Of a stretch of DNA of 64,000 nucleotides, positions 16,210 through 24,795 are shown piece by piece (position 1 is the stretch's first letter; each line of letters opens with the position of its first letter). This DNA is from Clostridia bacterium (GTDB lineage Bacteria > Bacillota > Clostridia > Christensenellales > Aristaeellaceae). Where the stretch lies: contig JAFPWH010000063.1 of assembly GCA_017395065.1 (NCBI GenBank), positions 84,729-148,728 of the forward strand, written 5' to 3'. The translations under genes were made by a program, and so were the position numbers. The notes under the pieces are model-generated. The model did no database searches. It saw only the letters and a program-made list of their open reading frames with translations, and was not told the origin of the DNA.

Positions 16210-17811
16210 ATGAAGCTTTGTCCTTATTGCGGACAGGAAATGAACGACGAAGAGCAGCAGTGCCCCGCCTGCGGAAAACGCGTGGGAACCGAGGAACCGC
16301 TGTACATCGAGCCCGACGAAAACGCGCAGAGCGAAAGCGCCGGGGAATATGACGAACCCGGCGATATGCCGCGTCCCGTCGGACGCGTTCGCCCCGAGGC
16401 GCGCAGGGCCGACGCCGAAAGGCGCGTGCGCCGCATGTCTCCCCCGCCCGCCGAGGAAGGCGAAGCCGAAAGCTACGATCCCTTCAGCGGCGCGAAGGCG
16501 TTCCTCGGCAGCAAGTGCGCTTCCGTGATCGGCTTTGTGAGCGGGAAAAATCAGGTCAAGGGCTGGCAGATCGCCGTGGCGTGCCTGGGCGTCGTGAGCG
16601 CGATCGTGTTTATCGTCGCGGCTTGCCTCGGCGGAATCTACGCGCTGGCCGGCGTGCCTGCGGCGCTGACGCTGAGCTACTTTATACTCAAAAAGCCCAA
16701 ATTCAACGCGGTATGCATGCTGATCCCCCTGCTGGTGTTCATGCTGTGCTCCCTTTCGATGAGCGCAAGCTTCCACGGCGCGGTGGACTACTCGGCCAAG
16801 GTCGCGGACATCGCCGGCGAAATGACCGAGCTGCGCCAGCGCTACTACGACAACCTGATCGACTACACCGCCTATAAGGCGGCCGAAGCCGAATTCAACA
16901 GCAAATACGACATGGACGCCCTGAACGACAGCGGCGAAGACATGAGCGATACGCTCTCCTCCCGCTACGGCGTGATGGAAGAGCCCGCCGAAGCCGACAC
17001 GATCATCTTCCGGGTGATTCTGATCGCGATGACCGCGGCGTATCTTCTGTCCCTGCTGGGCGTGATCCGCAAGACGGCCGTGACCACCTACATCATGCTG
17101 GGCGCGGGCGCCGCGGAAGCAGTTTACTTCCTGATCAAGCTGCTGAGCGTCTACGCGGACGGCTACAAGGTTTATTATCTTGCGGCGCTTCTGTTCATGC
17201 TGGCCGTACTGATCTTCGTTGTGCAGAGCGACAAAACCGAGCAGATGCGCAAAAGCCGCGCGCTGTACCGCCTGCTGCACATCACCGACGGCGACCCCAA
17301 GGAAGACGAGGGCTCGCACCCCTACGACACGATGGGCGGCGGCGTGCTGGCCGCGCACATCGCAAGCTACGTCATCGCCGGCGCGCTGTGCCTGCTGGGC
17401 GTGTACGTGATCATACTGATGATCGTGACGCTTTCGCGCCTGAGCGATATCGATTTCGGCGGCGGTTACAAGTTCTGGTACGTGATGATCAGCCTGTTCC
17501 AGTCTGCGCTGCTTTTCTGCGCTTCCTACATCGCCTACATGCTCGCGGGCAAGATCGCCCGCCGCGACGACAGCTTCTTAAAGCACTGGCACATCCTTGC
17601 CTTCATTTGCTTAAGCTTCGTGTTCATACTGTGCTCTACGCCGATCATAAGCAACTGGGGCCTCGTGGCCATCTGCGCGGGCGCGTTCGTCGTGCTGGCG
17701 CTGCCCACGCTGTACTTCGTGCGTTCCAAGCGCGTGTACGTGTACATGGACACCAACAAGTACCTTTTGCAGAGCGTGTTCACAAAGAAGCTGCAGCCCC
17801 CGAAGCTGTGA
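16210..17811 (+). CDS. Zinc-ribbon polytopic membrane protein of unknown function
   Basis: 533 residues. The N-terminus is a zinc ribbon (CPYC at 4-7, CPAC near 19-22), followed by a charged low-complexity linker rich in Glu, Arg and Pro to about residue 90. Then come roughly nine or ten transmembrane segments, with a soluble loop near 195-260 between the third and fourth. The layout is common in Firmicutes as zinc-ribbon domain-containing proteins with no assigned role. It is a single-gene unit with its own promoter and a terminator at 17876-17907. Confidence 0.8.
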   Translation: MKLCPYCGQEMNDEEQQCPACGKRVGTEEPLYIEPDENAQSESAGEYDEPGDMPRPVGRVRPEARRADAERRVRRMSPPPAEEGEAESYDPFSGAKAFLGSKCASVIGFVSGKNQVKGWQIAVACLGVVSAIVFIVAACLGGIYALAGVPAALTLSYFILKKPKFNAVCMLIPLLVFMLCSLSMSASFHGAVDYSAKVADIAGEMTELRQRYYDNLIDYTAYKAAEAEFNSKYDMDALNDSGEDMSDTLSSRYGVMEEPAEADTIIFRVILIAMTAAYLLSLLGVIRKTAVTTYIMLGAGAAEAVYFLIKLLSVYADGYKVYYLAALLFMLAVLIFVVQSDKTEQMRKSRALYRLLHITDGDPKEDEGSHPYDTMGGGVLAAHIASYVIAGALCLLGVYVIILMIVTLSRLSDIDFGGGYKFWYVMISLFQSALLFCASYIAYMLAGKIARRDDSFLKHWHILAFICLSFVFILCSTPIISNWGLVAICAGAFVVLALPTLYFVRSKRVYVYMDTNKYLLQSVFTKKLQPPKL

Positions 17812-17875
17812 CAGAGTGAATAACGCCGGGCGCGGGCGTAGCAGGGCTTGACCCCGCGCACAAGGGTATACTTCA

Positions 17876-17907
17876 GGGCAGAGCCTGCACGGCTCTGCCC
17901 GTTTTTC
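17876..17907 (+). terminator. Intrinsic terminator
   Basis: GGGCAGAGCC-TGCAC-GGCTCTGCCC (17876-17900), a perfect 10 bp stem, followed by GTTTTTC. It closes the transcription unit of the zinc-ribbon membrane protein. Confidence 0.9.
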
Positions 17908-17937
17908 GAAAAATAAAAACAAGCGGAGGATCGTATC

Positions 17938-19179
17938 ATGAAGATGGGCTCGGTAGGCCCCACCGTGCGCCTGGGCGTCGTGGGTCTGGGCGGACGCGGA
18001 AGAAGCCAGTTGGACACGCTTTTGCAGATGCAGGACGTGCAGGTAACGGCCGTATGCGACGTATATCCGGACAGGGTCAAGGCCGCGCAGGAGCTGGTCA
18101 AAGAAAAAAAGGGCGCGTATCCCGCCGCGGAAAACCGCTACGAAAGCCTGGTCAGGCGCGCGGACGTGGACGCGGTGATGGTTTTTTCCAGCTGGGAAAC
18201 GCATCTGGACATCTGTATCGCCGCGATGAAGGCGGGCAAGCGCACCGCCACCGAAGTGGGCGGCGCCAATTCGCTGGACGACTGCTGGCGCCTCGTGCGC
18301 ACCTACGAGGACACGGGCATCGAGTGCATGATGCTTGAAAACTGCTGCTACGGCCGCGAGGAAATGACGCTTTTGAACATGGTACGTAAGGGCGTCTTCG
18401 GTGAACTCGTCCACTGCGAGGGCGGCTACCGGCACGATCTGCGCGACGAGATCGGCAACGGCGACATAAACCGCCACTACCGGCAGCGCCATTTTCTGAA
18501 CAGAAACGGCGAGCTCTACCCCACGCACGAGCTCGGACCCATCGCCAAATACCTGAACATCAACCGCGGCAACCGCATGCTGTATCTTACGAGCATGGCC
18601 TCCAAGGCCGCGGGCCTGAGCTGCTGGCTCAAGGAGCACAGGGCGGATTCGCCCCTTGCAAACGCCAGCGTGAACGAGGGCGACATCGTTACCACGATGA
18701 TCAAATGCGCAAACGGTGAAACCGTCGTGCTGACGCACGACTGCACGCTGCCCCGCCCCTACAGCCGCGGCGGCGTGATCCAGGGCACGAGGGGCATATG
18801 GATGGAGGACAACCGCTCCATCTACATCGAGGGCATGAGCCCGCCCGACGGCGGCCACTGGACGCACCGCTGGGAGAGCGACGGCGAATACATGAAAAAG
18901 TACCTGCATCCCCTCTGGGAGGAATACGAGCAGTTCGGCCTGCGCGGCGGGCACGGCGGCATGGACTATCTGGTGCTCAGGGCCTTTATCGAGAGCGTAC
19001 AGAACGACATGACCCCGCCCATCGACACCTACGACACCGCGAGCTGGATGGCGATCACCGCGCTGAGCGAGCATTCGGTCGCAATGGGCAGCCAAAGCGT
19101 GCCGATCCCGGACTTTACCGGCGGCCGATGGCTGAAGGAGCGCGAAAAGAAGTACGAAGGCATGTACGCCCTGGACTGA
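17938..19179 (+). CDS. Gfo/Idh/MocA-fold protein of GH109 type (putative alpha-N-acetylgalactosaminidase)
   Basis: 413 residues. The N-terminal Rossmann fold has LGVVGLGGRGRS, and a tightly bound NAD+ is expected. The middle part matches GH109 enzymes closely from memory: MMLENCCYGREEMTLLNMV, GVFGELVHCEGGY, RNGELYPTHELGP, ILTHD-like VVLTHDCTLPRPYS, QGTRGIWMED and GGHGGMDYLV. GH109 enzymes cleave terminal alpha-GalNAc by an NAD-dependent redox mechanism in which the HELGP-region His is catalytic. No signal peptide is visible, so a cytoplasmic role is likely. It precedes a phosphodiester glycosidase gene. The exact substrate is inference. Confidence 0.85.
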   Translation: MKMGSVGPTVRLGVVGLGGRGRSQLDTLLQMQDVQVTAVCDVYPDRVKAAQELVKEKKGAYPAAENRYESLVRRADVDAVMVFSSWETHLDICIAAMKAGKRTATEVGGANSLDDCWRLVRTYEDTGIECMMLENCCYGREEMTLLNMVRKGVFGELVHCEGGYRHDLRDEIGNGDINRHYRQRHFLNRNGELYPTHELGPIAKYLNINRGNRMLYLTSMASKAAGLSCWLKEHRADSPLANASVNEGDIVTTMIKCANGETVVLTHDCTLPRPYSRGGVIQGTRGIWMEDNRSIYIEGMSPPDGGHWTHRWESDGEYMKKYLHPLWEEYEQFGLRGGHGGMDYLVLRAFIESVQNDMTPPIDTYDTASWMAITALSEHSVAMGSQSVPIPDFTGGRWLKEREKKYEGMYALD

Positions 19180-19254
19180 GCGTTCCCATAAAACAAAAAC
19201 GCGCTTATCCCTGCGATCCCGCGCAAGTAAACGGATTTGAAAGGATGATTCTCA

Positions 19255-20451
19255 ATGAAAAAGCTGTTGTGCGCCGCGCTGTGTCTTTGCCTCGTTTTCG
19301 CGATTGTCTCGGCCCCGGCCGAGCCGGACGAGGCGCAGTCTCTCAAGCAGAAATATGAAAAAGACGTGGCGTATAACGCCGTGCAGACGCTCTGCCGCGT
19401 GGGCTGCGACGATCTGAACCGCTGGGGAACGGACAGAGTCGTGAAGCGCTCATCCCCCGCCTGGGAGATCATCACCCGCTTCGACGGCGGCTGGTTCAGC
19501 ACCGTAAGGAGCAGCAGCTACCTCGACTGGCGCAGCGAAAACTGGAAAAAGACCGGCGACAAGACCTTCGAATGCGACGTGTACTGCGTAAACCGCATCG
19601 TCTTCGCCATAGAGAACACGACGGTGGATTTCCCCTGCGGCTACCATCTGTGCTTCGAGCAGACCGACGCCCGCAAGGACACTTGGCTTTTGTACGATTT
19701 CGACAATCTGCCGGTGGAGCAGCGCTCCGCGCGCGCGGAATACTTTACCTCGCTGGACGAAGGCATCCGCGTCGAGGCCGTCGCGGGCAAGAGCTTTCGC
19801 GGCTTCATGATGGTGATCGACGATCCCGCCCGCGTCTTCGTGGGCACGACCAACGAGTTCAATTCCCACGTGGGCGGCTGGCGCGTGGATCAGCTGGCCA
19901 AAAAATACGACGCGCTCGCGGTCATCAACGGCGGCGCGTTCGAGGACGCGGGCGGCGGCGGAAACGGCGCAATCCCCTCCGGTTACGTGGTTTCTCAGGG
20001 CACACAGAAGAGCTACAACGCCTACAACAACGCCGGCTGCAACGTGGTCATGGGCTTTGACGCCGAAAACAAACTGCACGTCGGAAAGTACACGAACGAC
20101 GAGCTTGCCCGCATGCAGCTACGCGACGCCATCGCCTTCAACATGATCCTCATCGCAGACGGCAAAAAGAGCGGCATCTCCGAGAAGAACATAAGCTACA
20201 GCGCGCGCTCCGCCATCGGGCAGGACGCGGACAGCAGGGTGCTTTTGCTGGTGGTCGAAGGCCGGCAGCCCGGCTCCTTCGGCGCAAGCTTCACGGACCT
20301 GCAGGACGTGATGCTCTCCTACGGCGCGGTCAACGCCGGCAATCTCGACGGCGGACACTCCTCGGCCATGTACATGCACGGCGAGAGCGTCTACAGCGCC
20401 TATCCCCTCGCGGTCTCAAGGCGCATGCCCGCCGCGTTCATCGTAAAATAA
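19255..20451 (+). CDS. Secreted phosphodiester glycosidase (NAGPA-domain) protein
   Basis: 398 residues. The N-terminal signal peptide (about 1-22, LLCAALCLCLVFAIVSAPA) is followed by a ~130-residue region of unknown role. The C-terminal half is the NAGPA fold, with INGGAFEDAGGGG, IPSGYVVSQG, AFNMILIADG and the hallmark NLDGGHSSAMY. The family includes the mammalian uncovering enzyme, which removes GlcNAc from a phosphodiester, and bacterial exopolysaccharide or wall-teichoic-acid-related proteins. The substrate is likely a cell-surface or host glycan phosphodiester; this is inference. Confidence 0.88.
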   Translation: MKKLLCAALCLCLVFAIVSAPAEPDEAQSLKQKYEKDVAYNAVQTLCRVGCDDLNRWGTDRVVKRSSPAWEIITRFDGGWFSTVRSSSYLDWRSENWKKTGDKTFECDVYCVNRIVFAIENTTVDFPCGYHLCFEQTDARKDTWLLYDFDNLPVEQRSARAEYFTSLDEGIRVEAVAGKSFRGFMMVIDDPARVFVGTTNEFNSHVGGWRVDQLAKKYDALAVINGGAFEDAGGGGNGAIPSGYVVSQGTQKSYNAYNNAGCNVVMGFDAENKLHVGKYTNDELARMQLRDAIAFNMILIADGKKSGISEKNISYSARSAIGQDADSRVLLLVVEGRQPGSFGASFTDLQDVMLSYGAVNAGNLDGGHSSAMYMHGESVYSAYPLAVSRRMPAAFIVK

Positions 20452-20461
20452 TCGTTTCTCC

Positions 20462-21904
20462 TCACAGGATCATGCTGAGCGTCGCAAAAAACGCGACGAA
20501 AAGGACGAGCAGCAGCGCTTCCTCCTTCCACCGGTAGCGCAAAAGCCCAAGGCATTCCCGCACGAAGGCGTTCGGCCAGTACCACCAGCTGGTTTTGCTG
20601 CCGATGCCCTTTGATCTGAGCCCCGCACGGTTGGCCCATACGCCGCTTCGGAACACGTGATAGTTCGTCGTGGCGAATACGGCCGTCGCGCCGGGGCTCA
20701 GTTCGTCGATCAGCTTTTTGGAATTGAGCATGTTTTCGTAGGTATTCACGGATTTTTTCTCGGGGACGATGTACTTTTCTTCCACGCCGCATTGAGCGAG
20801 GTAGCGCGATATCGCCTCGGCCTCGCTCATGCTTTCGTCCGCGCCCTGCCCGCCGGAGGGGATAAAGCGCGCCCGCTTGCCCTCTTCCTGACGGCGCCAG
20901 TATTCGAGCGCCTTGTCCGCCCTGCCCCTGAGCAAAGGCGGAAGCGACCCGTCCTTTCGGAAGCGGCAGCCAAGGATGATGATAAAGTCGCTGTCCGCGG
21001 GCACGGAAAGGCGTGAAGCCTTTACCGCGCAGATCACCGAGCCCGCCAGCATGCACTCCATGTAGACGTAGATCGCGGTGTAGATGTTTTGAAGCGCCGT
21101 GATCAGGCGCACTTCCCGTTCGGACCCCATCAGGTCAAGGCCCGAAATATAAAAACCGATAAGGTCTCCGCCGAGCATGACGAGGCTGAGCAGCAGCCCC
21201 AGCGCGTTGCTGAGGCGCGCGCCCTCGTGGCGGATCAGCGCTACGTTGCTTACCGCGAGCATGACCGAAAACGCCGCGACCGCCGGCAGCGTAAGCTTCA
21301 TGAACAGCGTGCTCGCGCTGCTAAGCGTGCCGTAGGCGCTGAGCATATTGTAGGTGACCGGATCGTTCAGGTGCGCCGCGGTCACGAAGCCCATCACGAC
21401 GCCCGTCACCAGCGAAAAAATGGAAAAGCCCGCAAAATAGATCGTCGTATAGGCATAAAACCCCGGACCCTTCGCCTGAAGGAAATTCCAGATCATGATC
21501 GCCCCGACGGTGAGCCAGAAAAGCGTATTGATGACGAGCGCGACCTTGTCGCCGCTGAAGGCGCCGTTGTTTTTGTCGTAGACGGTGCCCAAGGGACCGA
21601 CGGAGAGCCGGTGCATGTCCACGAGCTCCCCGTTTTCGCCGTACACGTTCAGAAAGGTTTCGCCGCGGTGCAGCGGCTTTATGTTTAAACGCAGCCGGTC
21701 CTGCTGCACGTCCGGGGCGCCGAATTCGACGATCCCCTCTTCTTCCGCGCCGAAGCGGAGGTTGCTTAAGTCCGCTTTCGTGTACCTTAAGTCTTTCCTG
21801 CTGATCTCGAGCTCGAAACGCCCGAAGGGCATGAGGCGGCACAGGGCGTTCAGCACGAGCATGATCAGCGTCAAAACCAGTATCTGCCTTACCGCCTGCC
21901 GCAT
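20462..21904 (-). CDS. Membrane protein with C-terminal YdcF/SanA (DUF218) domain
   Basis: 480 residues. An N-terminal signal-anchor (about 5-24) is followed by an extracytoplasmic beta-rich stretch to about 120, four or five transmembrane segments (about 125-300), then a DUF218 domain (about 305-460) with FIIILGCR, PSGGQGADESMSEA, VNTYENMLNSKKL and FATTNYHVFRSG. One further transmembrane helix lies at the C-terminus. DUF218 proteins (YdcF, SanA, ElyC) are linked to envelope integrity. The ribosome-binding site GGAGG is close to the ATG. It lies downstream of plsC and is probably in the same transcription unit. Confidence 0.85.
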   Translation of the reverse strand: MRQAVRQILVLTLIMLVLNALCRLMPFGRFELEISRKDLRYTKADLSNLRFGAEEEGIVEFGAPDVQQDRLRLNIKPLHRGETFLNVYGENGELVDMHRLSVGPLGTVYDKNNGAFSGDKVALVINTLFWLTVGAIMIWNFLQAKGPGFYAYTTIYFAGFSIFSLVTGVVMGFVTAAHLNDPVTYNMLSAYGTLSSASTLFMKLTLPAVAAFSVMLAVSNVALIRHEGARLSNALGLLLSLVMLGGDLIGFYISGLDLMGSEREVRLITALQNIYTAIYVYMECMLAGSVICAVKASRLSVPADSDFIIILGCRFRKDGSLPPLLRGRADKALEYWRRQEEGKRARFIPSGGQGADESMSEAEAISRYLAQCGVEEKYIVPEKKSVNTYENMLNSKKLIDELSPGATAVFATTNYHVFRSGVWANRAGLRSKGIGSKTSWWYWPNAFVRECLGLLRYRWKEEALLLVLFVAFFATLSMIL

Positions 21905-21971
21905 GGCCGCCTCCTCAGCGTCTGTCTGAATTTATTGATCGGTATCGTATTTGCCCCTTCGGCAAACGCTT

Positions 21972-22532
21972 TTACAGCGCTTCCATCGCCTTTTTGAGCT
22001 TCTCGGTCGTCTCGTTCAGCGCCTGCGAGCCGCTGAGCCTGCCGGTCTCCACGGGCGCGCCGATGTTGATCTTTATGCCGCTGAAGGGACGGTAGCTCGT
22101 GTGGATGCGCGCGGGGATCAATGGCACGCCTGCGCGCATCGCGATGAAGGCCGTGCCGCTCTTGAGCTCGTGAATGCTGCCGTCGTGAAAGCGGTGCCCC
22201 TCCGGAAAGATGACCAGCGGATGCCCTTCTTTCAAACGGCTCAGGCACGCGCGCATGGCGGCCATGTCGTTTCCTTCCCTGTCCACGGGGATCGCGTACA
22301 CGCCGCGCATGATCCAGCCCGTGAGCTTGCTTTCGAAAAGCTCCTTCTTGGCCATCGCGCTCACGTCCCAGGGCAGTACCCCCGCGAGGATCAAAGGATC
22401 GCGAAAGCTCTGATGGTTGGCGGCCATCAGGTACGCGCCCTCCTTTGGCAGATTTTCCATGCCGTATACTTTTGTTCTGTGAAGGACGTGCCCGTAGATC
22501 CACGACACGACGCGAAAGAATTGATTTACCAT
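21972..22532 (-). CDS. plsC: 1-acyl-sn-glycerol-3-phosphate acyltransferase
   Basis: 186 residues, short but complete. The acyltransferase HX4D motif is NHQSFRDP (His40, Asp45), and block III is FPEGHRF. It makes phosphatidic acid from lysophosphatidic acid, the step after PlsX/PlsY. It directly follows the PepV-Cmk fusion gene; cmk-plsC adjacency is common in Clostridia and supports the reading of the fusion. Strong GGAGGGAG ribosome-binding site. Confidence 0.92.
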   Translation of the reverse strand: MVNQFFRVVSWIYGHVLHRTKVYGMENLPKEGAYLMAANHQSFRDPLILAGVLPWDVSAMAKKELFESKLTGWIMRGVYAIPVDREGNDMAAMRACLSRLKEGHPLVIFPEGHRFHDGSIHELKSGTAFIAMRAGVPLIPARIHTSYRPFSGIKINIGAPVETGRLSGSQALNETTEKLKKAMEAL

Positions 22533-22574
22533 CGCTTTCTCCCTCCGGCGATAAACAGGCCGCTTAGCCGCTCT

Positions 22575-24668
22575 TTATTGTACCCTTTCCCTGTACAGGC
22601 GCATGACCTCTTCGACGACCTGCTCGAAGGACATGTGCGTCGTGTCCAGCTCGATCGCGTCCTCGGCCTTCATAAGCGGCGAGATCTCCCTGTGCATGTC
22701 GTTGTAATCGCGCTGATTGATGTCGTTGAGCACCGCCTCGAAGCCCATGGACTTGTCCTCCATTTCGTTGAAGCGCCGCCTTGCGCGCTCCTCGGCGGTG
22801 GCGGTCAGATAGATCTTGAGCGCCGCGTCGGTGATCACGCAGGTGCCGATGTCCCTGCCGTCGCACACGAGGAACATTTCCCGGGCCAGCTCCTTTTGGC
22901 GCTTTACCAGCAGTTCCCTAACCTTCGCGACGGAGGAGACCTTGCTGGCCGCCATCGAGACCTCGGGCGCGCGGAGCCTGTCCGTCACGTCCTCGCCGTT
23001 TAAGCAGGTGTGCTGAACGCCCGCTTCGTCGTACTTTACGTCCACGTGCGCGTTTTCGGCGTTTGCGGAAACGAGCGAAGCGTCGCTGACGTCGATGCCG
23101 TTATCGAGCATGTAGACGCTCATCGCGCGGTACATCGCGCCGGTATCCAGGTAGTTGCCGCCAAGGCGCTTTGCGGCCTCGACTGCCACGGTGCTCTTGC
23201 CCGCGCCGCAGGGGCCGTCGATGGCGATGGAGCGGTTTTTGACGGGCTTTTCGTCCCGTTCGTCTTCGCCCGCAAGCTTCGCGATCGCAAGCGCGTATAT
23301 TTTCGCCGCGGTCATAAGCTTGTCGATGTCCACGTATTCGTCCGGCATGTGGCACATGTCGGTGTCGCCGGGGAAATTGGGGCCGAAGGCCACGGTGTTG
23401 GGCATCATGCGGGAGTAGGTGCCGCCGCCGATGGCGAAGGCGTAGCCCTGCTGCCCGGTCACGCGGGTGTAGGCGTCGATCAGTCCTTTGACGACCTCGT
23501 GGTCCTTGTCTACGTGATATACAGGCGTTTCGCTGAGAAGCTCCACGCCGAGGCCGCTGCCCTTGAGCGAGCGCACGGCGCTGCCGCACAGCGAATTATA
23601 CTCCGCGCAGATGGGCGCGCGGATGTCGAGCACGCAGGCGAGCATGGTCCCGTCGTAGCGCAGTATGCCGAGGTTGCAGGTCAGCTCTCCGCTTTCCTCG
23701 TCTCCGCAGGCGATGCCGAGGCTCTTTCCGTCGCCCTCCAGACCGAGTTTTCCGGCGAGGGCGAGAACGGGCCTCAGCAGCGTTTTGCCTATATTCAGCT
23801 TGCTCAGCGCGATCAGAAGCATGCCCGCCGCGTTGACGCCCAGCTGCGGCATGGAGGCGTGGCTGCCCTTGCCGGTTGCGACGAGCTCGAATTCTGTGTC
23901 CTCCAGCTTGTTTACGCTCAGCTTCAGCCCGTCCGTCACGATCATCGAGGCGACGTCCGCCTTGAGCTTGTATTCGTCCTGCGCGCCGAGGACGGCCCGC
24001 GCTATGCCCGGAACGACGTTGGGCCGCTCGCCGGCGTTCATTTCATAAACTTTGATCTCCGCTTCCGCGTCCTGCGTGAACGCGCCGGAAAGCTTCAGGT
24101 TCACGTGGCCCTTTTCGATGTTGATGACGGGGAATTCCGCGTCGGGGCTGAATCCGTAATCCGGCATTTTGTTTTTGGAGGCGTAATGGCGCATGTCGCT
24201 CATGCCGGTCTCCTCGTCGCAGCCAAGGATCAGGCGCACGCCGTTTTTCAGCTTTATGCCGGCCTCGCGCACCGCCTTCATCGCGTAGAGCGAAACGACT
24301 GCGCAGCCCTTGTCGTCCGCCGTGCCGCGCCCGTAGAGCTTGCCGTCTGAGACTTCGCCGCCCCAGGGGTCCTTCGTCCAGCCGTCGCCCACGGGCACGA
24401 CGTCCAGATGGCAGAGGATGCCCATGGTCTTTTCGCCCTGCCCCATCTGCGCGTGCATCGCATAGCCGTCGAATTCCTGCGCGTCGAAGCCCATCATGCG
24501 GGCGTCTTCGAGTGCCGTGTCCAGCATGCGCCTGACCTCTTTGCCGAACGGCTCGTTCGGAGCGGTCTTTTCCGCGCCAAGCGAGGGGATGCTTATCCAT
24601 TTTTGAAGCGTGGAAACGATATCGTCCCTGTAGGAGTCCACGATCTGAAAAAGTCTGTTTTCGTCCAT
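22575..24668 (-). CDS. Fusion of M20 dipeptidase (PepV/Sapep type) and cytidylate kinase
   Basis: 697 residues in one open frame. Residues 1 to about 465 form an M20 zinc dipeptidase with HLDVVPVGDGW (His87, Asp89), GRGTADDKG (Asp118), LGCDEETGMSD and a late GGGTYSR. Residues about 478-697 form a complete CMP kinase: SIAIDGPCGAGKST (Walker A about 485-493), NYLDTGAMYRA, CDGRDIGT and RRRFNEMEDKSMGF. The joint (GEDERDEKPVKNR) has no start codon at the place a free Cmk would begin. Both halves keep their catalytic residues, so both activities are plausible. It has its own promoter at 24697-24725 and is followed by plsC. A free-standing split gene is the usual state. Confidence 0.9.
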   Translation of the reverse strand: MDENRLFQIVDSYRDDIVSTLQKWISIPSLGAEKTAPNEPFGKEVRRMLDTALEDARMMGFDAQEFDGYAMHAQMGQGEKTMGILCHLDVVPVGDGWTKDPWGGEVSDGKLYGRGTADDKGCAVVSLYAMKAVREAGIKLKNGVRLILGCDEETGMSDMRHYASKNKMPDYGFSPDAEFPVINIEKGHVNLKLSGAFTQDAEAEIKVYEMNAGERPNVVPGIARAVLGAQDEYKLKADVASMIVTDGLKLSVNKLEDTEFELVATGKGSHASMPQLGVNAAGMLLIALSKLNIGKTLLRPVLALAGKLGLEGDGKSLGIACGDEESGELTCNLGILRYDGTMLACVLDIRAPICAEYNSLCGSAVRSLKGSGLGVELLSETPVYHVDKDHEVVKGLIDAYTRVTGQQGYAFAIGGGTYSRMMPNTVAFGPNFPGDTDMCHMPDEYVDIDKLMTAAKIYALAIAKLAGEDERDEKPVKNRSIAIDGPCGAGKSTVAVEAAKRLGGNYLDTGAMYRAMSVYMLDNGIDVSDASLVSANAENAHVDVKYDEAGVQHTCLNGEDVTDRLRAPEVSMAASKVSSVAKVRELLVKRQKELAREMFLVCDGRDIGTCVITDAALKIYLTATAEERARRRFNEMEDKSMGFEAVLNDINQRDYNDMHREISPLMKAEDAIELDTTHMSFEQVVEEVMRLYRERVQ

Positions 24669-24696
24669 CGGTTTGCCCTCCTGATATTCTCAGACA

Positions 24697-24725
24697 ATTA
24701 TAGCTCAATTTGCGTTTCGATGCAA
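24697..24725 (-). promoter_or_regulatory. SigA promoter of the pepV-cmk fusion gene
   Basis: Minus strand: TTGCAT (24725-24720), a 17 bp spacer, TATAAT (24702-24697). It lies about 29 bp upstream of the ATG. Confidence 0.75.
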
Positions 24726-24746
24726 CGTTTTGTGCTTTCATGAACA

Positions 24747-24774
24747 AAATTAACGGCAGAATGCCTTCTGCCGT
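24747..24774 (-). terminator. Intrinsic terminator of nagB
   Basis: Minus strand: ACGGCAGAA-GGCA-TTCTGCCGT (24774-24753), then TAATTTTG. A perfect 9 bp stem, 22 bp beyond the nagB stop. Confidence 0.8.
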
Positions 24775-24795
24775 CAATTCGTGAGCCCGCTGTTT

